Below, piece after piece: positions 1 through 9,842 of a stretch of 64,000 nucleotides of DNA. Position numbers and translations under genes: made by a program. The notes below the pieces were generated by a model. That model had not been told where the DNA came from. It ran no database searches and saw only the letters and a list, made by a program, of their open reading frames with translations. This DNA is from Termitomyces sp. T153. Its lineage: Eukaryota; Basidiomycota; Agaricomycetes; Agaricales; Lyophyllaceae. The stretch spans positions 182,215 to 246,214 of the forward strand of contig JACKQL020000072.1 of assembly GCA_018296165.2 (NCBI GenBank), read 5' to 3'. The first letter of the stretch is position 1, and each line of letters starts with the position of its first letter.

Positions 1-570
1 CCTCCAGATTAGATGTAATAGGTACCAAAGCTATCAGCCTCTGTACAATAAGTGAGCAGGTCTGGAGATGGGCTATGAATAGTTTCTTAGGATGTGGCTT
101 GAGTGGTAGGAGAAGGACCACAAATTGGTTAAGGATTATGGACAGAAAGTGGTGGTGATAGTGACATCAGATCAATGTAGCATTTAGGTAACTAAATAGT
201 ATGCTTTAGTCTTCCAGATTGTTGAAGTGGACAGAGTATTGGATTTTCTACAGGTGCAGAAAGAGGAAGTGGTAAAGGCAACAGCATAGGAACTCTTTTA
301 TCCACTGATTCAGACTCAGAGTCAATACTAACTAGAGTAAAAGACAGTGAGTTTCAAGATTACACACAGAACTAGATTGAAACACACAGATGTATTAATC
401 TCCTTTAAGCCTTTAGCCTGAGATGATTCACCAACTTTTCTCTCATTGAAGGCCTAAAGAACTTGAACAGCCTTTGGCTGCATAAGTCTGCATTGCCTTT
501 TGTGAGTAGATAGTCCAGAGCTATTGTTGAAGGCCTTGTTGCAAGCAAAACAAGAGAACCCAGAAGGCAT
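1..570 (-). pseudogene. Plavaka (KDZ) transposase, N-terminal fragment, copy A
   Basis: This is the head of a Plavaka-family transposase, the cut-and-paste KDZ DNA transposons abundant in Agaricomycetes. On the minus strand a start at 570 gives MPSGFSCFAC and then a Cys2-His-Cys zinc finger (C-x2-C-x12-H-x3-C, ending HKRQC), the usual first domain of these proteins. The following part is low-complexity and already contains stops. The catalytic part lies beyond the window edge and cannot be judged. The same head, with the same zinc-finger spacing, occurs at 33689 in the inverted copy, which continues into a recognisable full-length transposase. I see no CpG in this segment. Family assignment rests on that second copy; the fragment alone would be weak. 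Confidence 0.75.
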
Positions 571-912
571 ACTTGTAGTAAGAGGGAAAGAGTTCACATC
601 AAGATAAGATGATAAGATGATCTTAGTAAAGTTGAATAGTTTCCATCTTTGGACTTTGAGTCTGATAACATGCATTATAGACAAGATAAGCCTATATCTT
701 TTTTGTGCTGTCATTGGAATGCAATTGGTATATACCAGAGATGTATTCATATCTATAGCACTCCTTAGTGCACTCAAACTTGACTACCTCTTGTGGTGGA
801 ATTAATTAATCATGTTTTCAGAAAGAGCATGTTAGGATTATGTGACTTAGGCATACTCTGATAGTGACACTCATGTCACATCACAATCAACTTGTTATTT
901 CTTTACTAGTGC

Positions 913-2320
913 ATGCCTCACCTTTGTCTTTCAACTCCACCTCCATCAAACACTTCAAAGACCAATTCTAATAATGAACATGCCCAGAAAGTCTTGAAGA
1001 ATCTGCAGGAAGGCTCTTGTAGAAGGGCAGCTGAGTAAGTTAAATCAATTTCTTGAGTATACACTCTGCATAATACTCTTTCAAGCTGTAAAAACTCAGT
1101 TAAAACCTATATTAATATGGGCAGGTGGATACTGCTCTCCTTATACCCATTTATTATTATACCCATTTATCATTGTTAGAAATGTCATATATGCTGCATT
1201 AGAACAGTCTGAGTACATCATTATTTCTATTATTTTATCACCAACTTTTGATAAATACAGTAACATTCCAAATCTTCTGGATCAATACCAGGCTATTTTG
1301 AAGATTGCACCATGCCATGAAAATGTACTTCAATGTCTTGCTGAGGGTCTGACACAATTAGACAACTTTATTAAAGAGGTACATCAATATATGCAGTTTT
1401 TTTATTATTATTCTATTTACTTCAACTACAGATGAAGAATGGCTTCAATCCAGCATGTACTGACAACACTTCATCTCTTATTTCTGCAATCATCAAATAT
1501 CTCTCTAATTGACCCCAATGCCAACCTTGACCACAAGGTACTTGAAACATGAACCAAGGCATGTCATGCCTTTGAACACCCAATCTTTGCTTGCCATCTT
1601 TGTCCAATCAAGAAACTCAGCACATTTGATTGTGATCCAAAGTCAGTGTTCTTACCTATTTTGATGTCAGCTCTAATCAATAAGTTTCTTGATATAGATC
1701 CTTCATGGATAAAATGAATGAAGGGCAGAATGGGTACAACATCACAGCCTCTGACTGGCCTTTGTGGCTTTTGACTCAATCTTTGACAGGTCTATTGACA
1801 TATTTTTACTGGACTATCATCTGCACTTCTGGCCATTGCAATGCAACAAAGCCATGTATTGCCCATCTCCATGGCCTGAAAGAGGTCACTGCAAGGATGA
1901 TCACTTATGTGGCTATCCAAGTATGTATATTGACTATCTATGATTAATCACAGTGCTGATCTATCTAGGCTTGCTTTCCACTCTGTTTAGTGGAAAAGTG
2001 GAGCCACAAAGACAGAAACTTTGACTTACATAAGTTTTGGCATATGTTTGTCTGTCTCTTTGAGTCCAATCTGGAGGAGCCATGGGTCATCAAGACTCTT
2101 GAATAGTGGAATGTGAGTGTTCTAAGTCACAGTAATCTTTGGACATGGCTGATGTATCTTGTCATAAGAATGTACCTGAACTCAAGTCTGAGCTGAAGAG
2201 AAAGAGGAAGCAAGTGGCAGTGTCTGAGGAAGTGGAATCTCAGAGTGATGATGCTGCTGAGGAGGTTTTATGCCTGTGGAAGGCTCACAAAACCCAACAG
2301 GTATCTCAATTCTAGTCTTA
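913..2320 (+). pseudogene. DUF6698 gene, degraded, copy A
   Basis: This resembles the DUF6698 family, proteins of unknown function that are multiplied in mushroom genomes and often found in transposons. A start at 913 (MPHLCLSTPP) is followed by pieces such as NLLDQYQAILKIAP, TQLDNFIKE, PIFACHL and HLHGLKEVTARMITYVAIQ, and late in the gene EEPWVIKTLE; these fit the usual order of the family. Stops and frame changes interrupt it (for example around 1500-1700), so it cannot be translated as one protein. A charged tail (ELKSELKRKRKQ) follows at about 2170-2320. It points away from the Plavaka head, with 342 bases between the two start codons. The inverted copy at 31.9-33.3 kb has the same layout. 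Molecular role: unknown. Confidence 0.6.
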
Positions 2321-2479
2321 TGCATACAGCCCCATATTTTGCTGATGATTGACAGGAATCATCATCACCTGCCTGGCAAGATGGATGGATGGATGGATCT
2401 CTGTTTAATGCCAGCAAGCTACAAACTGGGCTAAGGGGAAGCTGTGTAGCTATGTATAGTAATTGTAAGTGGTGTGATA

Positions 2480-4560
2480 TGTAGATGATTGATCTGAGCT
2501 TTCCCTGGTGGTAGTTTTTTCTAGCATTTGTAAAGTAGGGTATGGCAGTGTGTAGTAGCAGGTCAGTTGAATTTGTAATAGTGGATCAGTGAAGGAATAA
2601 ACAAAAGAATGTGAAAGAAAGAGAGAAAGAAAACAAATGATAGGTAGTGTCCCTATCACCAAAGATAAGTGGAGTCCATGTCTTCCTCCTTTTGTGCCTG
2701 CTAGGCATCACATGTGTGCATGTCCTGTATTTGTTGCACAAACCTGTGAGTGTACCCTCCCTTGGTGTCCTTGTTTTGGCATGCTCCTCTTGACACTCAG
2801 AATTGCTAGTTCTCTTCCTCCTTGCTCTCCTCCCCCTCTCTTCTGTGCCCTCCTTCATCCTCCCAACATGCTCCCCTTCTCTCTCCCTCTCCTCAAACCC
2901 TGTGTGGAGTGCCTCTGTCAAATCATTGCATGCTTTTGCAGCTTCTTTCTTTATTGTACCTGGTGTGGTTGGGATGATTTTGAGACAACTGTTATATTGG
3001 TCTACTGTTTTCCTCCATGGTGGCTCTAGTAGTGGCATGATGTGTTCACCTTCCATTGGGTTATATGTGATGGTTGCTATAGATTCTAGCTGCATGGGTT
3101 TGCCTCTTAGTTTTGTTGTCCAATTTCTTGGGTGTCATCACAATGGCATCAGTGGGCTGGACCTGGCTAGTGTCCCCACTCTCCATGTGTCTGGTAGCCT
3201 GGCTAAGATTGGATGAGCCTTGTTCAGTTTGTGTAGCCTGTCCATGTAGCTCACTACTGTTCTGTCCATATGTAATTGGATTGAAGGTATTGCCATCTCA
3301 ATTTCCAATGCATTGATAGATGTCATCCTGAAGGCCCCCATCATATGTTGGAGTGCCTTGTTCTGTATGATGTTCAGTTTGGATTGGTGTTTCTTCTTGT
3401 TTGTCCACCAGGCTGGGCTTGCATATGTGATTATTGGAAGGATGCATGCCTTGTACATGGTCTATAAGTGCAACTGATTCAGACCTTTAAGCATATTTGC
3501 TAGCATTTTCATGCCCTGTACCACTCTTTTTGCTTTGGTTGATACTACCTGTAGATGTCTGTCAAAGGTTAACTTGCAGCCCAGATGCAATCCTAGTATT
3601 CTGATTGAACTTTCAGCATTTATAGTTACCTCAGACCCATCAGGCATGGACAGTTGTATGCTTAGCACATGTCCTCCATCTCTTTCCCAGGAGTGATGTA
3701 TCATTTCTGTTGATTCCACTGCTGTCAATAAGCCTACCCTCTCAAGCCAATCATTCACTATGATGAATGCTGACTGAAGGATGATAACATTGAAATTGAG
3801 TGACTTGGTGGATATTTACAGTGTCCCATCATTTATGTACATGTTGAGCATTGGGACCCCTCCATTGTTTCTGGTGCTGCAGGTTGCATTGTGTGCATTT
3901 CTCTTCTCTCCCATGATTTCTTGTATCTTGCTACCATAAATGATTGATGGGATGGGTGAAACTGGTGATCCTTGCAGGATTCCATTTGCTACTTTCTTCA
4001 TGTCCCCCCTTTTCACATCCAGGCATATCTCTGCTTGCCTCTGGTCTCAGAAAGACTTTACCCATTTGACTTTTCCTCCTGAGTTCTTGCAGTAGTCAGG
4101 AGTGGTTAACATTGTTGAAGTAGCCTGAGATGTCAAAGGTGAGGACCAATGTTACCTTTCCATGATTTCCAGCTGCCTGAATGTCCTCTACATGTGTCAG
4201 GAGTGTGTCTTTTATGGAGCTGCAGGGCCATCCATCAAACTCATTGGTAGGTACCAAATCCCTGGCCCCTACCATGAAACTAATCCTCTTGGCTACCACA
4301 CTCTCCAGTACTTTGCCCAGACATTCCAGTAGCTGTATTAGCCTGTATGCCTTCATTTCAGAGTAGTTTGGTTTGTTTGGTTTGTGTAGTGCCACTGCAA
4401 TTACTTTTCTCCATGCTTTTGGGTGATAGCCTGTCTCAATATAGTGATGTATTAGTGAGAAAATTATGTCCTACTCTGTTTCCCAGGCCCATCTAACTAC
4501 TGCAAAGATTTGTTGGCTCTCCCCTAGTGTTCAATGTCCCCAGGTTGGTCTTCTGTGAGA
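2480..4560 (-). mobile_element. LINE (non-LTR retrotransposon) reverse transcriptase remnant
   Basis: This is a decayed non-LTR retrotransposon reverse transcriptase on the minus strand, probably Tad1-like. Reading from 4440 down: ETGYHPKAWRK, then a fingers/palm block with LLECLGKVLES and LTFDISGYFNNVNHS, then GILQGSPVSPI, then MYINDGTL (catalytic box, normally YxDD, with the second Asp position now Asn). The thumb region (RILGLHLGCKLTFD) and a downstream block with YASPAWWTNKKKHQSKLN and NIIQNKALQHMMGAFR follow. These blocks fall in several frames with stops between them. The region from about 3095 to 2480 still looks like the linker towards an RNase H domain, but no RNase H motif is certain. 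No upstream endonuclease is visible, so the element seems 5'-truncated. It contains no CpG. Confidence 0.85.
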
Positions 4561-5230
4561 TTTGAGTTGTTATTGTCTTCAAGAGGTTAGTTAGCAATGT
4601 CTGATCACAATGTCACTGTGAAGTCTGGCCTTGACCTCACATATGTCATGGTCCTTGGTCTCTGCCCCATTGCAATCATTGCTGTCAGTAGGATGGGGGT
4701 CCACCCAGTGCATGCAACTGGCCCTGTCTGGTCTTCTCCTATCCTTCAGACCCTCAAATTATTAAACACAAAGGACTTCATTGACCTCATTGATGATACC
4801 ATCAAGACAAGAGACTTCAACAATCAGACCCTCAACATCAAGATTCTCATCAAGATCATCAAGGCTATTGCTACAATTATTGCCTGACCAACAACCTTCA
4901 GTGTCCAGGACACCATGAGGACCAATATCTCAATAGTCTAGATGTTGAGCACCAACACAAAGATTTTCCTCATGATTCCATGTATCATTCTTGAACTTAC
5001 TTTGACAAAAGGCCTGTGAGTTGTTTGTATTTGACCATTATTAACTATTTTTATGATGTATCAAAAATCTACATAGCATGATCCTTGTTATTCCCTGACA
5101 CAGCAATCCAAAAGTCCTCACCCAGGCCCTTGCCCACCACTCCAGCACATCCAGCCTTTGCCATCAACACATCTTCATAACCAAAATTTTGTTGTCAGTC
5201 CTTATTCTGCTATGATTGTTCAAATTTTCA
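4561..5230. other. CpG-free sequence, unrecognised
   Basis: A 97-codon plus-strand reading frame covers 4597-4887, but I recognise no domain in it. The stretch has no CpG at all and is rich in CA and TG, like the LINE beside it, so it is probably older transposon DNA. The CpG-free block ends sharply at 5231. Confidence 0.4.
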
Positions 5231-6316
5231 CGTGTATCGAACACATTCTACTAGCCTACCCATCATTTGCTCCAAACTCAGCAGTGTGGCAACGCTTCAA
5301 GTTCTATGTCCTTCTGACATCAGCAGTCTCAAGTCCAAATGTCAAGGCAATCACATCAACAATCTCTGATGGGGTGCAATGGGGATAAGGAGGAACATGA
5401 TTTGTCTGAGTCTGAGGCAGGGGAGAAAGGTGCTGCACACATGAGCGAAGATGAGGACAAGCATAGTCGGGTCGGTATGCCAAGCCATTGTATTACTATA
5501 GAATCCGGGGTGGGAGATTGAATCTGTCGGGATCGAAAGAGATTTCTGCAATCGCTTCATTCAAGTTCAGCGGTAAATCCCGCCTGTTATGTCCCGCCCG
5601 AGCTGGTGGTGACGTGATGTGCGACGGCACCCGGCGCCACAGCTCGTTTCATTTATGAGACATACCAAGACGGATCTGGATCGTACCGTTCATGTATGTG
5701 GTTTTTGAATGTTGCTTATGTATGGTTTTTTCCTCGTGAGTTTTATAAGTTTTTGTATAAAGAGTGACGGGCTGGAGCGTGAACATCTGGTTCAACGCCA
5801 GGCACATTGGGTGCGAGATCCGACAACGATAGAGAGGGTGAGGGCACGAACGGTAAGTATCAATCGTCTATCACATATATATATAAACATATTCATGTTT
5901 GTCAAGTACGCGAGCTCAGCTAGAAAAGGAGGGTCGAGATATGTTGAACGATCTTATGGAGGTTTTATAATCAATCGAGCAATGTCCACCTCAAACTCGG
6001 TCGGGGATGTTTTCAAGTTGCAGCAATAATGAGTACATACCATCTCGTACATGAATTTATCTAGGTATGGACGTATGCGACTTGATGTTCAAGTTGAGAG
6101 CTTGAGGCGAACAACATGGGCTGTCTGTGAAGTACTGGTTCTGACCACAAACTCAGGTGGGAGAGGGATGTACATAGTCTGATAGTCTCGATTGGAGATC
6201 ATGAGACAGAAGTTCCGTACTGAGTGGTACCCCGGCCTATTCCAAGTTTGGATCGATTTTGAAGAGGAACGCTGTCGATTTTGATTTGATGGGGCATCAC
6301 TTCAACCGCCAGTAGC
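5231..6316. other. Gene-poor spacer with normal CpG
   Basis: CpG reappears at 5231 and the sequence no longer looks like the neighbouring transposon. Short open frames (5339-5521, 5709-6029) show no family I recognise. A short (AT)n run lies at about 5873-5884. The DNA just before the inner inverted repeat (6317) has no counterpart next to the other arm, where a Copia LTR abuts instead. Confidence 0.4.
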
Positions 6317-6566
6317 CTGCAGGGACGTGAGTTGTATATAGACGTGCTGGATGGTCGGAACATCGTCACGACCATCAGAGATCGCGCAACACGAAAACAA
6401 AGATCAAGCTGCGACGCTGTCCTTCTCGTCCTCTACCTCGTCCTCTGTCTCATCCAGCTCCGCTAGCTCCTCCTCTTCTCACCTTTCCTCGCATACCCAG
6501 ACACAGACACCGGCAAAAAGACGCCAACGCGCGCGCACTGAAACTAAAACTAAAAGCAAGAGACAA

Positions 6567-8184
6567 ATGGCACCGGCGTCTCCGGACTATGAGCTCCTCG
6601 AAACTCGAAACAGGGATGGGACTCAGCGCCGGCGTACAGAAGGTGGCTCAGCACCAGTATCAGAGACGGAGAGGGACGTGGACGTTGATGTGGAAGTAGG
6701 AGAGAGCGGTGCTAGTGGTTGTATGCGTGATTGGTGTTGTGTGGGTTTTAAGTCAGCAAGGGAATTTGAATGGTGGTCATCTTCATCTTGTGGAGACAAG
6801 ACTGATAGTATACTTTTTTTGTAGATCATCTTTCTGAAGAGGAATCACAGTCGCCGCCGTCGGATAATAGTGGGTATCTTATTTTTGGTAAAGACGACAC
6901 TGATGCTGTATAGACCATTTCTTTAGTGTGGATAGTAGAACACGGACCATCACCACCGCCCTCGCCCTCGCCCTCGCCCCTCACGTACGATACCAACGCC
7001 GACCGCACCCTGACCAGCTCCTGCACCACTCCTCACCGCCCCACCTCCTCTCTGGTCCAATACGCTCTCGTAATCGACGCTGGGTCCACTGGCTCGCGGA
7101 TGCATGTCTACAAATTCAACAACTGCCACGCATCCCCCACGCTCGAATACGAAGTATTCACCTAGACACAGCCGGGCCTCTCGTCGTACGCCCACACGCC
7201 ACTCCTCGGCGCGAAATCACTCGACATACTCATGGACGCCGCTGTGCGACCCGTCTCAAGCGAGTTGAGGCGCTGCACCCCCGTGGCGGTGAAAGCAACG
7301 GCTGGGCTAAGGCTGTTGGAGGATGAAGAGGTAGATGGGCTTTTGGGGCAGTGAGGGAGAGGCTGGGGAGGTGGGAGTTTCCCGTTGAGGGGGTTGTTGT
7401 GATGGACGGACGGGATGAGGGCGTGTATGCCTGGATCACGTTGGAGGGCGGGAATGCGACGTGGGCAGTGCTGGATCTTGGCGGGGCGTCGACGCAGATT
7501 GCGTTTGAGCCGAGAGGCGCTGTGGAGGCGCTGTTGGATGAGCAAGACCACAGACACGAGCTGACGTTTGCAGAGAAGACGCACGTGCTCTACCAGCACT
7601 CGTTTCTTGGCTACGGCCTCATGCGTGCCCGGCAACACGTCCACCAGCTTGTCGAGTTCATGGCGGCCATCCGTGCCAGCGGCAACAAGACCGAAGAGAC
7701 AATTGGGAATGCGTGCATCGCAATGGGCATGCAGAGACTCGTTGAACTGAAAGATAGGAACGTGACAATGGTCGGCGACGATGTTGGCTCTTTCGACGGT
7801 TGTCTGCGGATAATGGAGCTCGTCATGGCAAAGGACGCGTGCGTTCTCTTTTCCTTCTTCCATCTCCACCCAAGCTAATACCCAACAGAATATGCAAAAC
7901 CAAACCATGCTCCTTCAACGGCGTATATCAACCCTCCGTCCTTGAAACATTCCCAACAGGCCCTGTCCTCCTCCTTTCCTACTTTTACGACCGTCTCGCC
8001 TTCCACCCTCGAAGATCTCAACTCCCGCACTGAGTACTGCCTCGACCTGACATTCATGTACGCCCTCCTCCGGCGCGGCTACGAGTTTGACGACGCGCGC
8101 GAGGTAAGAATTGCCAAGCGCGTGAGGGACACAGAACTCGGGTGGGCACTTGGGGCGGGGCTGGAGGTTGTTGGGGGGAGTTGA
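6567..8184 (+). pseudogene. gda1: Guanosine-diphosphatase / apyrase (GDA1/CD39 family), broken copy 1
   Basis: GDA1 proteins are Golgi-lumen type II membrane enzymes that hydrolyse GDP (and UDP) to GMP, which drives GDP-mannose import for glycosylation. From the start at 6567 (MAPASPDYELLE) one can follow a membrane anchor (RAVLVVVCVIGVVWV), apyrase region 1 (DAGSTGSRMHVYKF, about 7075), region 2 (KATAGLRLL), region 4 (DLGGASTQIAFEP, about 7480), then YQHSFLGYGLMRARQ, ICKTKPCSFNGV and the C-terminal TEYCLDLTFMYALLRRGYEF. Lesions: a frameshift near 6610, an in-frame TAG at 7163 where copy 2 has CAG, a shift near 7320, and loss of the segment between YFYDRL and EYCLDL, with a further private deletion of about 30 bases at about 8027. 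At least one GT-AG intron (about 7840-7888) is still recognisable. It is a pseudogene; the working gene must be elsewhere. Confidence 0.9.
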
Positions 8185-8316
8185 GGTGTTTGAATTAAGT
8201 GGACAGACACTCACCATACCTTTTTAATACCCCTATCTTCAGAATTTATTCCATATTGAACGCGACGCTTCGGTCTCGCCTGGAGTTGTATATGTGAACG
8301 GATATCTGTTTTACAC

Positions 8317-8416
8317 TCGGATATGGTGTAATGGCTAACATTGCCGCCTCTCATGTGGCGCATCTTGTGGTGATAGTTTCACCCGGCAGCTCGGGGTTCA
8401 ATTCCCCGTATCCGAA
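8317..8416 (+). tRNA. tRNA-Glu(CUC): tRNA-Glu (anticodon CUC) with 28-nt intron; anticodon stem damaged
   Basis: The acceptor stem TCGGATA pairs with TATCCGA, followed by discriminator A at 8416. The D-arm is GTG...CAT, the anticodon loop CTCTCA|C with CTC at 8350-8352, and the T-arm CGGGG TTCAATT CCCCG. The mature RNA would be 72 nt. A 28-nt intron (8354-8381) sits at the standard site after position 37. Position 39 (8383) is C here where the copy at 24766-24865 has G, so the 31:39 base pair next to the anticodon loop is lost. Confidence 0.9.
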
Positions 8417-8518
8417 TTGCTTCAACTTGTTTTGCTTTTCATTTTTTGTGTCATCAACTTATCTTTTTCCCAGGCGTTTCCTATAAAAAACCGCTTCTCG
8501 CTCCAAGTACCGCCACCA

Positions 8519-9694
8519 TGTTGCCGCCGCCTCTCTTCTACACCAAGCAGTGATTGAATTAACGACCACAAATTCATTCCGCTAACACACCAATGTATTT
8601 CTTTCTCCGAATGACTAATTAAATTCCGTAGGAAACTCTCTGCAGCGCAGCGTCAACCTCACGTTCCATGAATATGATCTCCACCTCCTATTTGCTTAAC
8701 ACCTCCGTACCTTTCTAATCCAACAACTGCAGCGTCTCACGCCTTACGAACCGCGGGCCACCCGACTTCCCCCCCTCGGGGTGCTTAACGCTCTTGCTAT
8801 GCGCCTGTTGAGGACCCATCGCCAGCGCGACCCGGTTCGTGACTTGTAGGATGAAGGACGCGGCTTTGCCGATTCCAAGCTCTTTCTGCACGTTCCTGAT
8901 TGAGCTAGGGTGCGAGATGTGGTGCCCGAAGTGGGTCGCACGTTTGTATGGAACTTCAGGATCATTGTTTACTATAGCGTACGCACCACAGATAGCAAGC
9001 CGTGCAGCGTGCCTGCGTACTTGTGTATACTCTTTGTCTTTCTTATCATGGGCTTCATAAAGCAAGCAACGTACCGCATGTCTTGCTTTTATACCAAAAC
9101 CCCTGTTGAAAAGCATGCAAACCATCTCCCACAGATGTAATCCGTTGCCCGGAAATGACACCAATCTCTGGATTCTGAAAGGTTCTTACCGATTGTCATC
9201 AATCGAAAGTATTTCTTCGGAAAGTCGAGCGTTTCGGTGGCAGGTAATGCGTCGGTTCCAGCTGCTGAAACTTGCGTTTCTGCGTTCTCGTTGTCTCTCT
9301 GATCATCCGAATTACGATTTTTTGTAGGCTCGGACTTGTTCTTGTTGCTTTCGTCCACGCTGAGCATATATGTATTTCGGACTTCATCGAGCGATTCGGC
9401 GCCCTCATGTTGTACCTTAGGGCGATAGAAAAAGTAGATGACCCCTTCAAGTGTAATTATTTGTCGACTGTATGGAGGATACTTGGTGAGTATGATAACT
9501 GAAATCTATGTCCTGTCCATCCTGGCCTTCTTGGATCCTGTTAAAGTTTCCTTCGCTGTTTCTTCCGGTTGTCCTATATCTCCCTTTCCTGTAGCTTTTC
9601 GAAGAGCTTTTTGTACTGAGTTTCTTGCTTTACACTTCGCTTGGGCCAGGTTCGGAAGTGGTTTGGCTACGAGTTCGTAAAATGCTAGATGCAC
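8519..9694 (-). pseudogene. Conserved fungal protein of unknown function, copy 1
   Basis: This is the inverted twin of the gene at 23529-24661. On the minus strand it preserves ELVAKPLPNLAQAKCKAR, a block that reads YFFYRP and DEVRNTYML, then KKYFRLMTIGK, TSVGDGLHAF, ARLAICGAYAIVNNDPEV, THFGHHISHP, ELGIGKAASFILQV and LLDYKG. I recall conserved basidiomycete proteins with the same order of motifs but no known function. The N-terminal start is uncertain. This copy has a stop (TAG, 8715-8717) just after QLLD, where the twin reads on as LLDYKGTEVL. The stretch after FRLMTIGK is shortened and out of frame in both copies. It faces gda1 across the tRNA and diverges from dcpS. Confidence 0.6.
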
Positions 9695-9842
9695 GTTTCA
9701 GATCTGCAATTCAGAATGGCTGTGCTGAAAGACGGTGTACTGTAGGTATGACATCGACTTCACGTAGTTCTTTGAGCAGATAAGATAAGATGAGAGTTTA
9801 TACGTAATTGTTAATTGTGACAGTCTCATAGTCAGCTGAATT

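Larger units (their letters stand above)
1..2376. repeat. Outer inverted repeat, left arm (A)
   Basis: This stretch is the reverse complement of 31818-34262, at very roughly 90% identity where I compared them by eye; most differences are C/T or G/A. The match runs to base 1, so the true outer end lies outside the window. It stops at about 2376, where this arm enters unrelated sequence and the other arm enters the Copia element. It carries the N-terminal part of a Plavaka transposase (minus strand) and a DUF6698 gene (plus strand). Confidence 0.85.

Noticed and set aside
2586..3216. Long overlapping frames on both strands
   Set aside because: The minus-strand frame continues the LINE; the plus-strand frames are its shadows in CT-rich sequence.
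9272..9680. Plus-strand frames in arm B (and minus-strand frames in arm B')
   Set aside because: They are antisense shadows of the conserved unknown gene, whose motifs read on the other strand.
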